Assembly: GCF_014859355.1 (NCBI RefSeq)
Contig: NZ_JACUUJ010000012.1
Location: 1 to 64,000, forward strand
Direction of reading: 5' to 3'
Length of the DNA: 64,000 nt
Origin: Yoonia sp.
Lineage (GTDB): Bacteria; Pseudomonadota; Alphaproteobacteria; Rhodobacterales; Rhodobacteraceae
Shown: in pieces, positions 1 through 9,783 of the stretch
Layout: every line of letters starts with the position of its first letter
How positions within the stretch are numbered: the first letter of the stretch is position 1
Program-made: the position numbers and the translations under genes
The notes under the pieces: model-generated
Database searches by the model: none
The model's input: the letters and a program-made list of their open reading frames with translations, nothing else
Told to the model about the DNA's origin: nothing

Positions 1-65
1 CCCCTTTGAAACAAAAAGAAAAAAGGACCCCGAAAGGGCCCCTGTGCAGATTCGGGAGGTCAAGG

Positions 66-155
66 TGGCGGAGGAGGTGGGATTCGAACCCACGGTAGAC
101 TTTCACCTACGTCGGTTTTCAAGACCGGTGCATTCAACCACTCTGCCACTCCTCC
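66..155 (-). tRNA. tRNA-Ser (anticodon TGA)
   Basis: Reverse complement GGAGGAGTGGCAGAGTGGTTGAATGCACCGGTCTTGAAAACCGACGTAGG...GGTTCGAATCCCACCTCCTCCGCCA: acceptor stem, long variable arm, T-loop, encoded CCA; anticodon loop CTTGAAA. Confidence 0.95.
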
Positions 156-400
156 GACCACGCCCTGTTAGCGACCAATTTCCGATTCGAAAAGCAGCTT
201 TGCAGCGGCACCTGTTTTACAAAGGCTGCAGACCTGCCTTTCAAATGCGCCAAACCGGCGTTATCTTGCCAGAAGAGCCATGCAAAGTAGGTTGTTTTGC
301 TGGCGCAATGTAGGCATCCGTGCGAAGAAACGCGAAGATCAAATCGGCGACGAACGGGCAAAAGCCCAGCGCAACGATCAATGGGCAAGGGGGCGGACAG

Positions 401-1273
401 ATGATGTGCGAAAAGATCAGCGCGGGGCATAAATTCAGAAGTCTGGCATTTCTTGTCGCAGCGATGATTATCACGGGATGTAGCGAAGACGGTGGTTTTT
501 CTTTTCCCGGCACATCCAAAACCGCGACAAACGAAACTGCGGCCCAACCTGCGGCGGCGCAAGGGCGCAGCGTGGAACAAGACGTTGAGCGGCCGGATAT
601 TTTCGCGATAACGGATCGGGGGCTATGGGATGGGCGGCCATCGCTGGGGGGCATCTGGGTGGCGCATCCCGATGTGACCGATCCAGAACGTGTGCGGATT
701 ACCAATCAGACCAATGGCCAGACAGTCATTGGAGCCTTGTTTCGCCGCGAACGTGAAAACCCCGGCCCATTGCTGCAAATGTCATCGGATGCGGCGGATG
801 CATTGGGTATTCTGGCCGGCGCTCCAACGGAAATCAGCGTGGTGGTGCTGCGGCGCCAAGAGGTGCTGACAGCACCAACACCAGAGGAAAATCCGGTCGT
901 TGCGGCCCTTGCTGCGCCTGTTAGCGTGCAGGAAACCGCGCTTGATCCGGTAGATGCAAGTGCCGTCAACCCCGAGGCCACTGGTGCGGTTATTGTGGCC
1001 GCGCAACCCCCGGACACAACTGCGGCGGGCGCGCCAGACCTAGCTGGTCGGCTGATACAGATTGGGGTGTTCAGTATCCAGGCCAACGCCGAAGCGGCGG
1101 CAGGCAGACTGCGCGCTGCCGGTCTTGCTGCACAGTCCCTGCCCGAAGAGGCCGGTGGCAGGACGGTCTGGCGCGTTGTTTCTGGCCCGGCGACCGATGC
1201 CGATGCGCAAGCGGCAATGCTTGCCCAAATCAAACAGCTTGGCTTTGCCGATGCTTTCGGTTTTGAAATTTGA
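401..1273 (+). CDS. SPOR-domain lipoprotein
   Basis: Lipobox LVAAMIITGC near N-terminus; C-terminal LIQIGVFSIQANAEAAAGRLRAAGL SPOR-like repeat; start moved to in-frame ATG at 401. Confidence 0.75.
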   Translation: MMCEKISAGHKFRSLAFLVAAMIITGCSEDGGFSFPGTSKTATNETAAQPAAAQGRSVEQDVERPDIFAITDRGLWDGRPSLGGIWVAHPDVTDPERVRITNQTNGQTVIGALFRRERENPGPLLQMSSDAADALGILAGAPTEISVVVLRRQEVLTAPTPEENPVVAALAAPVSVQETALDPVDASAVNPEATGAVIVAAQPPDTTAAGAPDLAGRLIQIGVFSIQANAEAAAGRLRAAGLAAQSLPEEAGGRTVWRVVSGPATDADAQAAMLAQIKQLGFADAFGFEI

Positions 1274-1285
1274 CACAGACCCACG

Positions 1286-2482
1286 ATGCGGAGACCCGAA
1301 CACATGCCCAGATCATCCATCCTCATTGCGATTTTCGGTTGCGTTCTCAGCGCGAGCGCAAGCGTGGCGCAAACCTTTGATACGCGGGCGACAGCGGCTT
1401 ACGTCTTCGACCAGACCACCGGCACCGTTCTTTTGGCCAAGAATGAAGATATCCCCCTGCCCCCGGCATCCATGTCCAAGCTGATGACCATTTACATGGC
1501 ATTTGAAGCAATCGTAGACGGCCGTTTGTTGATTGACGATATTTTGCCGGTTTCTGCCCATGCAGCCAGCTATGGCGGATCGTCGATGTTTCTGGACACC
1601 ACTGATCGTGTCACGGTCGAGGATCTTTTGCGCGGCGTCATCGTCTTGTCGGGCAATGATGCAAGCACCGTGCTGGCCGAAGCCCTGTCACCCGACGGAA
1701 CAGAGGCAGGGTTTGCGCTCATGATGACACAGCGGGCGCAACAGTTGGGGATGGAACATTCTGTCTTTGCCAATGCAAACGGCTGGCCTGCCGACGAACA
1801 TCGCATGTCAATGGAAGATCTGGGGATTTTGACTGACCGGTTAATAACGGATTTCCCCACGTTCTATCCACTTTTTGCCGAAACCGAATTTGCCTTTGAC
1901 AATCGCGTTCCGTCAAATTCGCGCAACCGCAACCCGCTGTTGACGCTGGGGATCGGGGCTGACGGTCTGAAAACGGGCCATACCCAAGAGGCAGGTTACG
2001 GGCTGGTCGGTTCTGCAAAACAAGACAATCGTCGGGTCATTTTCGTGATTACCGGATTAGAGTCGCAGGCCATCCGAGCCGAGGAATCCGAACGGATTGT
2101 CAACTGGGCCTTCCGGCAGTTCGCGCAAAAGGATGTGGCCAGCGCAGGCACCCGCCTCGCAGAGGCCCCCGTCTGGATGGGTGACGCAAACACCGTTGGG
2201 CTGACGGTGGCAAATGATCTGTCGTTGCTGGTTCCGATCCTGAACCAAGGCACGATTGATGCACAGGTGGTCTATCATAGTCCAATCGAGGCACCCATCA
2301 CCGCAGGCCAGCCATTGGGAGAGCTTGTGATCACCCTGGATGGGCTGCCTGAAAAGCGTCTGCCGCTTGTGGCGCAAACCGATATCGGGCGCGGTGGATT
2401 TGCCGCACGTATGCGCACGGTCGCCGCCGTGCTATGGCAGAAGTTTGGCCCCCAGGCAGACCAGACCACCGAGGGCGCATGA
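1286..2482 (+). CDS. D-alanyl-D-alanine carboxypeptidase (penicillin-binding protein 5/6 family)
   Basis: Motifs PPASMSKLMT (SxxK), SGNDAS (SxN), DGLKTGHT (KTG). Confidence 0.93.
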   Translation: MRRPEHMPRSSILIAIFGCVLSASASVAQTFDTRATAAYVFDQTTGTVLLAKNEDIPLPPASMSKLMTIYMAFEAIVDGRLLIDDILPVSAHAASYGGSSMFLDTTDRVTVEDLLRGVIVLSGNDASTVLAEALSPDGTEAGFALMMTQRAQQLGMEHSVFANANGWPADEHRMSMEDLGILTDRLITDFPTFYPLFAETEFAFDNRVPSNSRNRNPLLTLGIGADGLKTGHTQEAGYGLVGSAKQDNRRVIFVITGLESQAIRAEESERIVNWAFRQFAQKDVASAGTRLAEAPVWMGDANTVGLTVANDLSLLVPILNQGTIDAQVVYHSPIEAPITAGQPLGELVITLDGLPEKRLPLVAQTDIGRGGFAARMRTVAAVLWQKFGPQADQTTEGA

Positions 2483-3087
2483 CCCTGCCGCGCTTTATCA
2501 CTTTCGAAGGTATAGACGGTTCCGGCAAATCAACACAAGCCCGGCGTTTTGCACAACATCTTCAGGCGCAGGGCACTGGGGTCGTTCTCACCCGTGAACC
2601 CGGCGGCAGCCCCGGCGCAGAGGACATTCGCAAGCTGCTTTTGACCGGTGACCCCGATCGCTGGTCTGCCGAAACCGAAATACTGCTCTTCACTGCCGCA
2701 CGCAGGGACCATCTTGAAAAAACGATCAATCCCGCGCTTGCGGCAGGAAAAACCGTCGTTTCAGACCGTTTCGCAGATAGCACAAGGGTTTATCAGGGCG
2801 CAACGCGCGGTGATCTACGGCCCATGGTGGATCAGTTGCATGCTTTGATGATCGCGCGAGAACCGGACCTGACCTTCGTCATTGACATGGACCCTGTGCT
2901 TGCCTTGGAACGCGGCCTTGCCCGCAAATCAGGCGAAGACCGTTTCGAAGATTTTGGCCTGCCCTTTCAGGAAACCCTGCGACATGGGTTTCTGGCGCTT
3001 GCGCATGCCAACCCGAACCGCTGTGTCCTGATTGACGGCAACCGCACCGCCGATCAGATCGCCTCAGAAATCGCAGCCCACGCATGA
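2479..3087 (+). CDS. tmk: thymidylate kinase
   Basis: MTLPRFITFEGIDGSGKSTQ P-loop, TREPGGSPGAE, SDRFADSTRVYQG; ATGA overlap with upstream stop. Confidence 0.95.
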   Translation: MTLPRFITFEGIDGSGKSTQARRFAQHLQAQGTGVVLTREPGGSPGAEDIRKLLLTGDPDRWSAETEILLFTAARRDHLEKTINPALAAGKTVVSDRFADSTRVYQGATRGDLRPMVDQLHALMIAREPDLTFVIDMDPVLALERGLARKSGEDRFEDFGLPFQETLRHGFLALAHANPNRCVLIDGNRTADQIASEIAAHA

Positions 3088-4190
3088 CAGACGCGTCCAA
3101 TCCCGAACCCGACCGGATCGAGGGCGCGCCGCATCCGCGCGAAACGCCGGTCCTGTTTGGGCAGGGCATGGCAGAACGCGATTTTCTGGATGCCTTCACC
3201 AACGGTCGTTTGCACTCAGGCTGGCTGATCACCGGGCCACGCGGTGTGGGTAAGGCGACGCTGGCGTGGAAGATCGCAACCTTTTTGTTGGCAGGGGCTG
3301 CGCCTTCGCTTTTTGACGATCAGACCCTTGCCGTTGATCCCCAACACCCCGACGCACGCTTGGTGCAATCCGGTGCGCACCCACGGCTGGCACTGATCCG
3401 CAGGCCCTGGGACGACAAGGCAAAGGCGCTGAAGGCCGATATCACGGTTGACGCGGTGCGCAGCCTGAAAACCTTTTTCCAACTTTCGGCGGCAGATGGC
3501 GGGCGGCGGGTGGTGATCGTTGATGCGGCAGATGAACTGAACCGCAACGCAGCCAACGCGATCCTGAAAGAACTGGAAGAGCCCCCAGCAAACACCACAT
3601 TGCTGCTGGTCGCGCACCAACCGTCACGGCTTTTGCCAACGATTCGGTCACGGTGCCGGGAATTGCGCTGTGCCCCCTTGTCAGCTGGCGATCTGGAAAA
3701 AGCACTGAATCAGGCGGGCCATCCGGCAGGCAGTGCCGAAAGTCTTGCTGCGCTGGCTGGCGGATCGCCCGGTGACGCGGTGCGACTGCTCAATCATGAC
3801 GGACTGACGCTTTACGCTGCATTGATCCAGCTTTTTGACGGCCTGCCACAGATCAACCGGCCTGCGGCGTTAAAAATCGCCGAAAGTTGCACAGGCCGGG
3901 CCGGCAGCACCCGTTTTGGACTGACACTGGACCTGATCGACCTGTTCCTTGCACGTGCGGCCAAGGCCGGCTTGATGGGCGCACCCAGCGTACAAGGCGC
4001 AAACGGCGAAGCACGCCTGTTGTCCCGCATCGCCCCCGATGATCGCGCCGCGCGCCGCTGGGCGCAATTGCAACAGGACCTTTCCGAAAGGTCGCGCCAT
4101 GGGCGCGCAGTGAACCTTGACCCTGCCGCGCTGATCCTTGATATGATCTTCAAGATCGAACAGACGGCACAAGGTGTCGCCGCAGCCTGA
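3084..4190 (+). CDS. holB: DNA polymerase III delta' subunit
   Basis: GPRGVGKATLAWKIA, AANAILKELEEPPANTTLLLVAHQPSRLLPTIRSRCR; located between tmk and tatD. Confidence 0.93.
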   Translation: MTDASNPEPDRIEGAPHPRETPVLFGQGMAERDFLDAFTNGRLHSGWLITGPRGVGKATLAWKIATFLLAGAAPSLFDDQTLAVDPQHPDARLVQSGAHPRLALIRRPWDDKAKALKADITVDAVRSLKTFFQLSAADGGRRVVIVDAADELNRNAANAILKELEEPPANTTLLLVAHQPSRLLPTIRSRCRELRCAPLSAGDLEKALNQAGHPAGSAESLAALAGGSPGDAVRLLNHDGLTLYAALIQLFDGLPQINRPAALKIAESCTGRAGSTRFGLTLDLIDLFLARAAKAGLMGAPSVQGANGEARLLSRIAPDDRAARRWAQLQQDLSERSRHGRAVNLDPAALILDMIFKIEQTAQGVAAA

Positions 4191-4200
4191 AAGCCGCGAT

Positions 4201-4989
4201 ATGACCCAAGCAAAAATCGTTGACAGCCATTGCCATCTGGATTTTCCGGATTTCGACACCGAACGCGATGCCGTGATCGCGCGCGCGCTGGATGCTGGCG
4301 TGGAACGTATGGTGACGATCTGCACAAGACTGCGCCAAGAACCGCAGGTGCGCGCCATCGCCGAACGGTATGCCCCCGTCTATTATGCCGCAGGCACCCA
4401 TCCGATGAGCGCAGCGGCAGAGCCGCTAGCCACGGTGGATGAGCTGATCGCCCTGGCAGAACACCCCAAGTTTGTCGGCATTGGCGAAAGCGGGCTTGAT
4501 TATCACTACACCGCCGAAAGCAAGGATATCCAACAGCAATCGTTGCGCATCCACATTGCTGCGGCGCGGCAGACCCGTCTGCCACTGATCATCCACGCCC
4601 GTGCGGCGGATGACGACATCGCGCAAATCCTGTCGGAAGAATATGCCAACGGCGCGTTCACTTGCGTGCTGCATTGTTTTTCCAGCGGGGCCGCGCTCGC
4701 CAGAAAAGCGCTTGATCTGGGGTTTTACCTGTCGATGTCCGGCATCGCCACCTTTCCCAAAAGCCAGGACATCCGTGACATCTTTGCAAATGCACCGATT
4801 GACCGGATCCTTGTGGAAACCGATAGCCCGTATCTGGCGCCGCCACCCCATCGGGGCAAACGCAACGAACCAGCCTTTACCGCCCATACCGCAAAAATCG
4901 GTGCCGATATTTTCGGGCAGAGCTTTGCCGATTTTGCCGCACAAACAACCGCCAACTTTGATCGTCTGTTCTGGAAGGCCCACGCATGA
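4201..4989 (+). CDS. TatD family hydrolase
   Basis: VDSHCHLDFPDF, GESGLDYHY, HCFSSGAALARKAL, ETDSPYLAPPPHRGKRNEP. Confidence 0.93.
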   Translation: MTQAKIVDSHCHLDFPDFDTERDAVIARALDAGVERMVTICTRLRQEPQVRAIAERYAPVYYAAGTHPMSAAAEPLATVDELIALAEHPKFVGIGESGLDYHYTAESKDIQQQSLRIHIAAARQTRLPLIIHARAADDDIAQILSEEYANGAFTCVLHCFSSGAALARKALDLGFYLSMSGIATFPKSQDIRDIFANAPIDRILVETDSPYLAPPPHRGKRNEPAFTAHTAKIGADIFGQSFADFAAQTTANFDRLFWKAHA

Positions 4990-5789
4990 CTGACACCCTA
5001 AGTTTTACAATTCTTGGCTGTGGATCATCGGGCGGCGTGCCGCGTCTGGGTGGCGACTGGGGCGATTGTGATCCGGCCAACCCCAAAAACCGCCGTCAGC
5101 GGTGTTCGTTGCTGGTGACACGCACCAGTGGAAGCCATGTGACCCGCGTGCTGATCGACACATCACCCGATATGCGCAACCAATTGCTTGAAGCAGGGGT
5201 CGGGGTCGTGAACGGTGTGGTTTACACACATTCACATGCCGACCATGTCCACGGCATCGATGATCTGCGCATGATCGTTTTCAACACCCGCACACGGATG
5301 CAGGTCTGGGCTGATGGCGACACAACCGATGCTTTGCTGTCCCGGTTTGGATATGCTTTCGTGCAACCCGCAGGCTCTGCCTATCCGCCGATCTGTGACC
5401 TGAACACCATCATCGGCGATGTAACCATCGACGGGCCCGGCGGGCCGATCACGCTGACACCCTTTCAGGTCAAACACGGCAACATAGACGCCCTTGGTTT
5501 TCGCGTTGGCGGCGTTGCATATTTGCCCGATGTCTCTGACATCCCAGAACCGGTTTGGGCGCAGCTTCAGAACCTTGACTGCTGGATTGTCGATGCATTA
5601 CGCCGCAAACCGCACCCGACCCATGCGCATCTGGCCAAGACACTTGACTGGATCGCGCACGTCGCCCCGGGGCAGGCGGTTTTGACAAATCTGCACAACG
5701 ATCTGGACTATGACACCCTCGAGGCCGAAACCCCCGCCCATGTCCACCCTGCTTTCGATGGCATGACCTTGACCTTCCCTGTCCGGTAA
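4986..5789 (+). CDS. MBL-fold metallohydrolase (PhnP-like)
   Basis: LGCGSSGGVPRLGGDWGDCDPANPKNRRQRCS; THSHADHVHGIDDLR. Confidence 0.9.
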   Translation: MTDTLSFTILGCGSSGGVPRLGGDWGDCDPANPKNRRQRCSLLVTRTSGSHVTRVLIDTSPDMRNQLLEAGVGVVNGVVYTHSHADHVHGIDDLRMIVFNTRTRMQVWADGDTTDALLSRFGYAFVQPAGSAYPPICDLNTIIGDVTIDGPGGPITLTPFQVKHGNIDALGFRVGGVAYLPDVSDIPEPVWAQLQNLDCWIVDALRRKPHPTHAHLAKTLDWIAHVAPGQAVLTNLHNDLDYDTLEAETPAHVHPAFDGMTLTFPVR

Positions 5790-5863
5790 CGGCTTCTTTC
5801 GCGCGAAAATATCCCCGCCGGAGGCCTGAAAATAGAACGCGGCGCAGCCGCACCTTTAGGAAA

Positions 5864-6799
5864 ATGGTGATGGCAGCTCTGCTTGATGTGATCCTGCCGG
5901 TCTTTCTGGTGATCGGCTTTGGCTATCTTGCCGTCTGGAAAGGTGGCTTTAGCGAGGCGGGCGTCGATGGCCTGATGAAATTCACCCAAGGCTTCGCAAT
6001 TCCCTGTTTGTTGTTCCGGGCGATATCGACCCTTGATCTGGGCCAGAATTTTGATCTTGCCTTGTTGTTCAGTTTTTACGCCGGTGCGCTTGCCGGTTTC
6101 TTTGCAGGCTTGCTTGGCGCGCGTTTCATCTTTGGCCGCGATTGGGAAGACAGCGTTGCAATCGGGTTCTGCTGTCTGTTTTCAAACTCGCTTTTGCTTG
6201 GTCTGCCGATTACGGAACGGGCCTATGGGTCTGATGCGCTGATGGCAAATTATGCAATTATCGCAGTGCATTCACCCTTTTGCTATGCGGTCGGCATCAC
6301 GGCGATGGAAATCGCACGCAACCGGGGCAGCAATATTGCCGCCCTGCCCGGCAAAGTGATCAGCGGCATGTTTCATAACGCCTTGATCATCGGGATTACG
6401 GCAGGGTTTATCGTCAACCTTGGCAATATCCCCCTGCCCGCTGTGCTGACCGATGGCATCGACCTGATGGTGCGCGCGGCACTGCCTGCAGCTTTGTTCG
6501 GGCTTGGCGGCGTGCTTTACCGTTATCGGCCCGAAGGCGACATGCGCACCATCCTTTACGTTGTAGCGGTGTCACTGGTTCTTCATCCTGCCGTTGTTTG
6601 GGGGCTGGGGCGCGCCAATGATCTCAGCGTTGAAGCATTCCGCTCGGCCATGCTGACCGCGGCAATGGCACCGGGGATCAACGCGTATGTCTTTGCCAAC
6701 CTTTATGGCAGGGCCAAACGGGTGGCGGCCTCGGCTGTGTTGATGGGGACAGCACTTTCGATCCTGACAGTTTGGGTCTGGCTGGCTGTCCTTCCCTAA
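5864..6799 (+). CDS. AEC family transporter (auxin efflux carrier-like)
   Basis: Multi-TM protein with AEC-type N- and C-terminal 5-TM halves (SNSLLLGLPI, MAPGINAYVFANLYGRAKRVAASAVLMGTALS). Confidence 0.85.
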   Translation: MVMAALLDVILPVFLVIGFGYLAVWKGGFSEAGVDGLMKFTQGFAIPCLLFRAISTLDLGQNFDLALLFSFYAGALAGFFAGLLGARFIFGRDWEDSVAIGFCCLFSNSLLLGLPITERAYGSDALMANYAIIAVHSPFCYAVGITAMEIARNRGSNIAALPGKVISGMFHNALIIGITAGFIVNLGNIPLPAVLTDGIDLMVRAALPAALFGLGGVLYRYRPEGDMRTILYVVAVSLVLHPAVVWGLGRANDLSVEAFRSAMLTAAMAPGINAYVFANLYGRAKRVAASAVLMGTALSILTVWVWLAVLP

Positions 6800-6809
6800 C
6801 CCAATGCAA

Positions 6810-6839
6810 AAAATGCGGCTATTTTCACAGCCGCATTTT
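6810..6839 (+). terminator. Hairpin AAAATGCGGCT...AGCCGCATTTT between convergent genes
   Basis: 11-bp perfect stem, A/T-rich flanks, downstream of stop at 6799. Confidence 0.75.
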
Positions 6840-6866
6840 GCAACGATCAAACCGGCAATGGACAGG

Positions 6867-7754
6867 TCAGCCCGGCGACATGCCGCGCAACCGCTCGGAT
6901 CGGCGGCGCAACATCTCGACCGTTGCCAGCAGCAGAATCGACACGCAGACCAGCACTGTCGCAACCGCCAGAATTGTCGGGCTGATCTGTTCACGCAGCC
7001 CCGTAAACATTTGCCAAGGCAGTGTTTTTTGCGCCGCGGCCCCGACAAACAAAACCACCACCACTTCGTCAAATGACGTGATAAAGGCGAAAAGCCCCCC
7101 TGAAATGACCCCGGGCAAGATCAATGGCATCTGCACCCGGAAAAACGTGACCGTGGGCGTAGCACCCATATTGGCAGCAGCGCGCGTCAGCGATTCATCA
7201 AAACCCACAAGTGTTGCGGTCACTGTGATAATCACAAAAGGAATTCCAAGCGCCGCATGGGCCAGGATCACCTTGACATATCCCGTCACGGACCTTGACA
7301 TGCCCAGATATTCTTCCATCCACAGCCCCATCTGGCTGTAGAAAAAGAACATCCCCGTCGCAGAAATGATCAGCGGCACAATCATTGGTGAAATCATGAT
7401 CGCCATGATCGCGCGCCGAAAGGGCACATGGCTTTGGCTCAATCCGATGGCGGCCAATGTCCCTAAAGACACAGAAATGATCGTCGCAAATGGCGCGATG
7501 ATCAGCGAATTTTTCAGCGGCCGGGTCCATTCGGGGTTGCTGAAAAAATCGCGGTAGTGTTTCAGCGAATAACCTTCGGGATCCAGCGCCAACATTTTTG
7601 GCGTGAAGGTGAAAAAGTTTTCCGCGTTAAACGACAACGGAATGATCGTGACAATCGGTGCGATCAAGAAAAACAGAACTAAGCCAACAATCACGCGAAA
7701 GCTATAATGCCAGATTTTCTGGCCCGTTGTGGCGTATGGTGGCAATGTGCTCAT
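6867..7754 (-). CDS. Spermidine/putrescine-type ABC transporter permease (PotC-like)
   Basis: BPD transport motif (EAA-like) AAANMGATPTVTFFRVQMPLILPGVISG; operon with PotB/PotD/PotA-like genes. Confidence 0.9.
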   Translation of the reverse strand: MSTLPPYATTGQKIWHYSFRVIVGLVLFFLIAPIVTIIPLSFNAENFFTFTPKMLALDPEGYSLKHYRDFFSNPEWTRPLKNSLIIAPFATIISVSLGTLAAIGLSQSHVPFRRAIMAIMISPMIVPLIISATGMFFFYSQMGLWMEEYLGMSRSVTGYVKVILAHAALGIPFVIITVTATLVGFDESLTRAAANMGATPTVTFFRVQMPLILPGVISGGLFAFITSFDEVVVVLFVGAAAQKTLPWQMFTGLREQISPTILAVATVLVCVSILLLATVEMLRRRSERLRGMSPG

Positions 7755-7757
7755 CGC

Positions 7758-9419
7758 TCAGCCTCCCAGTTTGACGTTATCAATGCCTACGATCCGGTCG
7801 TATGCCCAGTAAAGAAGCAGGACAGCCGCCAGCAAAATTGCGCCAAGCGCAGCCGCCAGCCCCCAGTTAAGCGAGGTCGAGATGTGATAGGCGATCCGGT
7901 TCGAGATAAAGACACCCCGTGTCCCGCCCACGATTTCCGGCGTGATATAATAGCCGATCGACAGGATGAAACACAGGATAGACCCCGCACCGATCCCTGG
8001 AATGCTTTGCGGGAAATAGACCCGCCAGAACGCTGTCCAATTCGTTGCCCCCAGCGATTTCGCGGCGCGCAGATAGCTGGGCGGGATCGTTTTTAGCACC
8101 GAATACAGTGGCAAGATCATGAAGGGCAGCAGGATATGTGTCATTGCAATGATCGTGCCAGTCGCATTGTTGATTAACGAAAGTCGGTTGTCATCGGCAA
8201 CCAGGCCGATCCAGACCAGCAGTGAATTGATCACCCCCTGATCCTGCAACAGAACCTTCCAAGCGGATGTGCGCACCAGCAGCGATGTCCAGAAGGGCAA
8301 AAGCACAAGGATCATCAAAAGGTTGGCTGTGCGCGCTGGCAGGTTGGCCAGCATCCAGGCGACAGGATAGCCAAGCAGAATACAACTGCCCGTAATGGTC
8401 AATGACATCACCAATGTGCGCCAGAACAAAGTCAAATATATCTGTTGGTTTTCCGGTCGCCATTCAATGCCGTTCGGGGTCTGTTCCAGATCGATCGAAT
8501 TCAGGAAATACCCGGGTGTGAAAGGCGGGCTATACGTCTGGATGGTCTGCCACACACGGGGTTCCAGCCAACCACTGTCAATCTCGGCAAATGCGTCCTT
8601 ATAAGATGGTGCAGCAATATCCGGCACAATCGCCAGCGCAGCCAAAAGTGAATCTGCACCCGGGCCGTCATACGCCGCCAACCGTGCGCCGGCTTCTGGG
8701 TCACGCAGATCATCCGCCAATGCGGCATAGACCGCTTCCCACGGGGTTTCTTCGGCGATGACGTCATTGTCGACATTCGCCGTATAAAGTGCCCAACTCG
8801 CGTATTGCTGGGCCGTCAAGGGCAGCGCCTGCGCAATGTCACCGCGCAAGGCAAAGTCAACGTCAAGACTGATGTCGGCGGATGTCAGACGTTTCAGCCG
8901 GTCGCGCTGCTGGATCATCAAGCCGCTGGCGATTGCCCCGCCATTATCGTTCATCAGGTCAAACCAGAACGCGCCATCACCCCAAGCGGGGTTCAAGTCT
9001 TCGAAAGCGTCTTGATAAAGCTCACCTATATCGCTCAGGCTGCGGCCAGATTTGCGAAACAGGGACGAAATCCCCGCCTGTTCATAATTCAGCCGCGACC
9101 CCAGTTTCGTGTGTTCCTTGGCCTCTGCAGCAACGAACATATCATAGAACAAGGCCTGAAACACCGTTTCGTCGGGGGCTTCATTTTGATCGGCATCCCA
9201 CGCGGCCAGCGCCGCGACTGTCTTGGGAATCGTATTGCCCACGATCTGATTTTCGACAGACCGGAACAGCATCTGCCCGATCGGTATGACAAAGGTCAGC
9301 ATGATAAAGAGCAGTAGCGGCGCGATCAGCATCAGGGCCCGCATCTTTTGACGCCGCAGGGCACGGTTCAGGCTGGACTTGAGCGGGCGGCCATCGGCGG
9401 CCAGAACTTGCTCACTCAT
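7758..9419 (-). CDS. Spermidine/putrescine-type ABC transporter permease (PotB-like) with large periplasmic insertion
   Basis: C-terminal half typical PotB (RAAKSLGATNWTAFWRVYFPQSIPGIGAGS); about 230 aa inserted after the first TM. Confidence 0.88.
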   Translation of the reverse strand: MSEQVLAADGRPLKSSLNRALRRQKMRALMLIAPLLLFIMLTFVIPIGQMLFRSVENQIVGNTIPKTVAALAAWDADQNEAPDETVFQALFYDMFVAAEAKEHTKLGSRLNYEQAGISSLFRKSGRSLSDIGELYQDAFEDLNPAWGDGAFWFDLMNDNGGAIASGLMIQQRDRLKRLTSADISLDVDFALRGDIAQALPLTAQQYASWALYTANVDNDVIAEETPWEAVYAALADDLRDPEAGARLAAYDGPGADSLLAALAIVPDIAAPSYKDAFAEIDSGWLEPRVWQTIQTYSPPFTPGYFLNSIDLEQTPNGIEWRPENQQIYLTLFWRTLVMSLTITGSCILLGYPVAWMLANLPARTANLLMILVLLPFWTSLLVRTSAWKVLLQDQGVINSLLVWIGLVADDNRLSLINNATGTIIAMTHILLPFMILPLYSVLKTIPPSYLRAAKSLGATNWTAFWRVYFPQSIPGIGAGSILCFILSIGYYITPEIVGGTRGVFISNRIAYHISTSLNWGLAAALGAILLAAVLLLYWAYDRIVGIDNVKLGG

Positions 9420-9422
9420 GTG

Positions 9423-9710
9423 TTAAACCCCTTCTACCAGCACGATCTGGCTGGTTGCATTCTTGCGCCGTATTTCGGCGACTTCCTGATATTCCGACGA
9501 ATAGTACAGCGCCTTTGCGCTTTCGTAGTCGGGAAATTCAAAAATCACATGGCGATCAAAGGCTGGTCCTTCGGGCACTTCGGATGTGCCTCCACGCACG
9601 ATGGGGCGGCCGCCATAGGATAGGATCATGGGTGTGTCGCGTGTGATATATTCCTGATAGGCCTCAGGATCATTCACGGTGATATGGCCGATGATATAGC
9701 CTTTTGGCAT
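9423..9710 (-). CDS. DUF1330 domain-containing protein
   Basis: MPKGYIIGHITVNDPEAYQEYITRDTPMILSYGGRPIVRGG...HVIFEFPDYESAKALYYSSEYQ; start refined within a longer ORF. Confidence 0.88.
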   Translation of the reverse strand: MPKGYIIGHITVNDPEAYQEYITRDTPMILSYGGRPIVRGGTSEVPEGPAFDRHVIFEFPDYESAKALYYSSEYQEVAEIRRKNATSQIVLVEGV

Positions 9711-9745
9711 CAGTTGTTTTCCACCCGCGCGACAAATCTTGAACA

Positions 9746-9772
9746 TGCAGGGTGGGCAAAACCCACCCTGCA
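9746..9772 (-). other. Intra-operon hairpin downstream of solute-binding protein gene
   Basis: Perfect 11-bp stem TGCAGGGTGGG-CAAAA-CCCACCCTGCA, no T-run. Confidence 0.7.
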
Positions 9773-9783
9773 AAGGCTGTAGC

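Noticed and set aside
44-313. 89-aa ORF at window start
   Set aside because: Runs through the tRNA-Ser gene on the opposite strand (EEVGFEPT is a common tRNA-antisense artefact)
3812-4585. 257-aa minus-strand ORF
   Set aside because: Antisense to holB and tatD, both unequivocal
5795-5863. Possible CRISPR-like or mobile-element remnant around gcgcgaaaatatccccgccggagg
   Set aside because: Single copy, short; looks like a common intergenic motif of this group rather than an array or IS end
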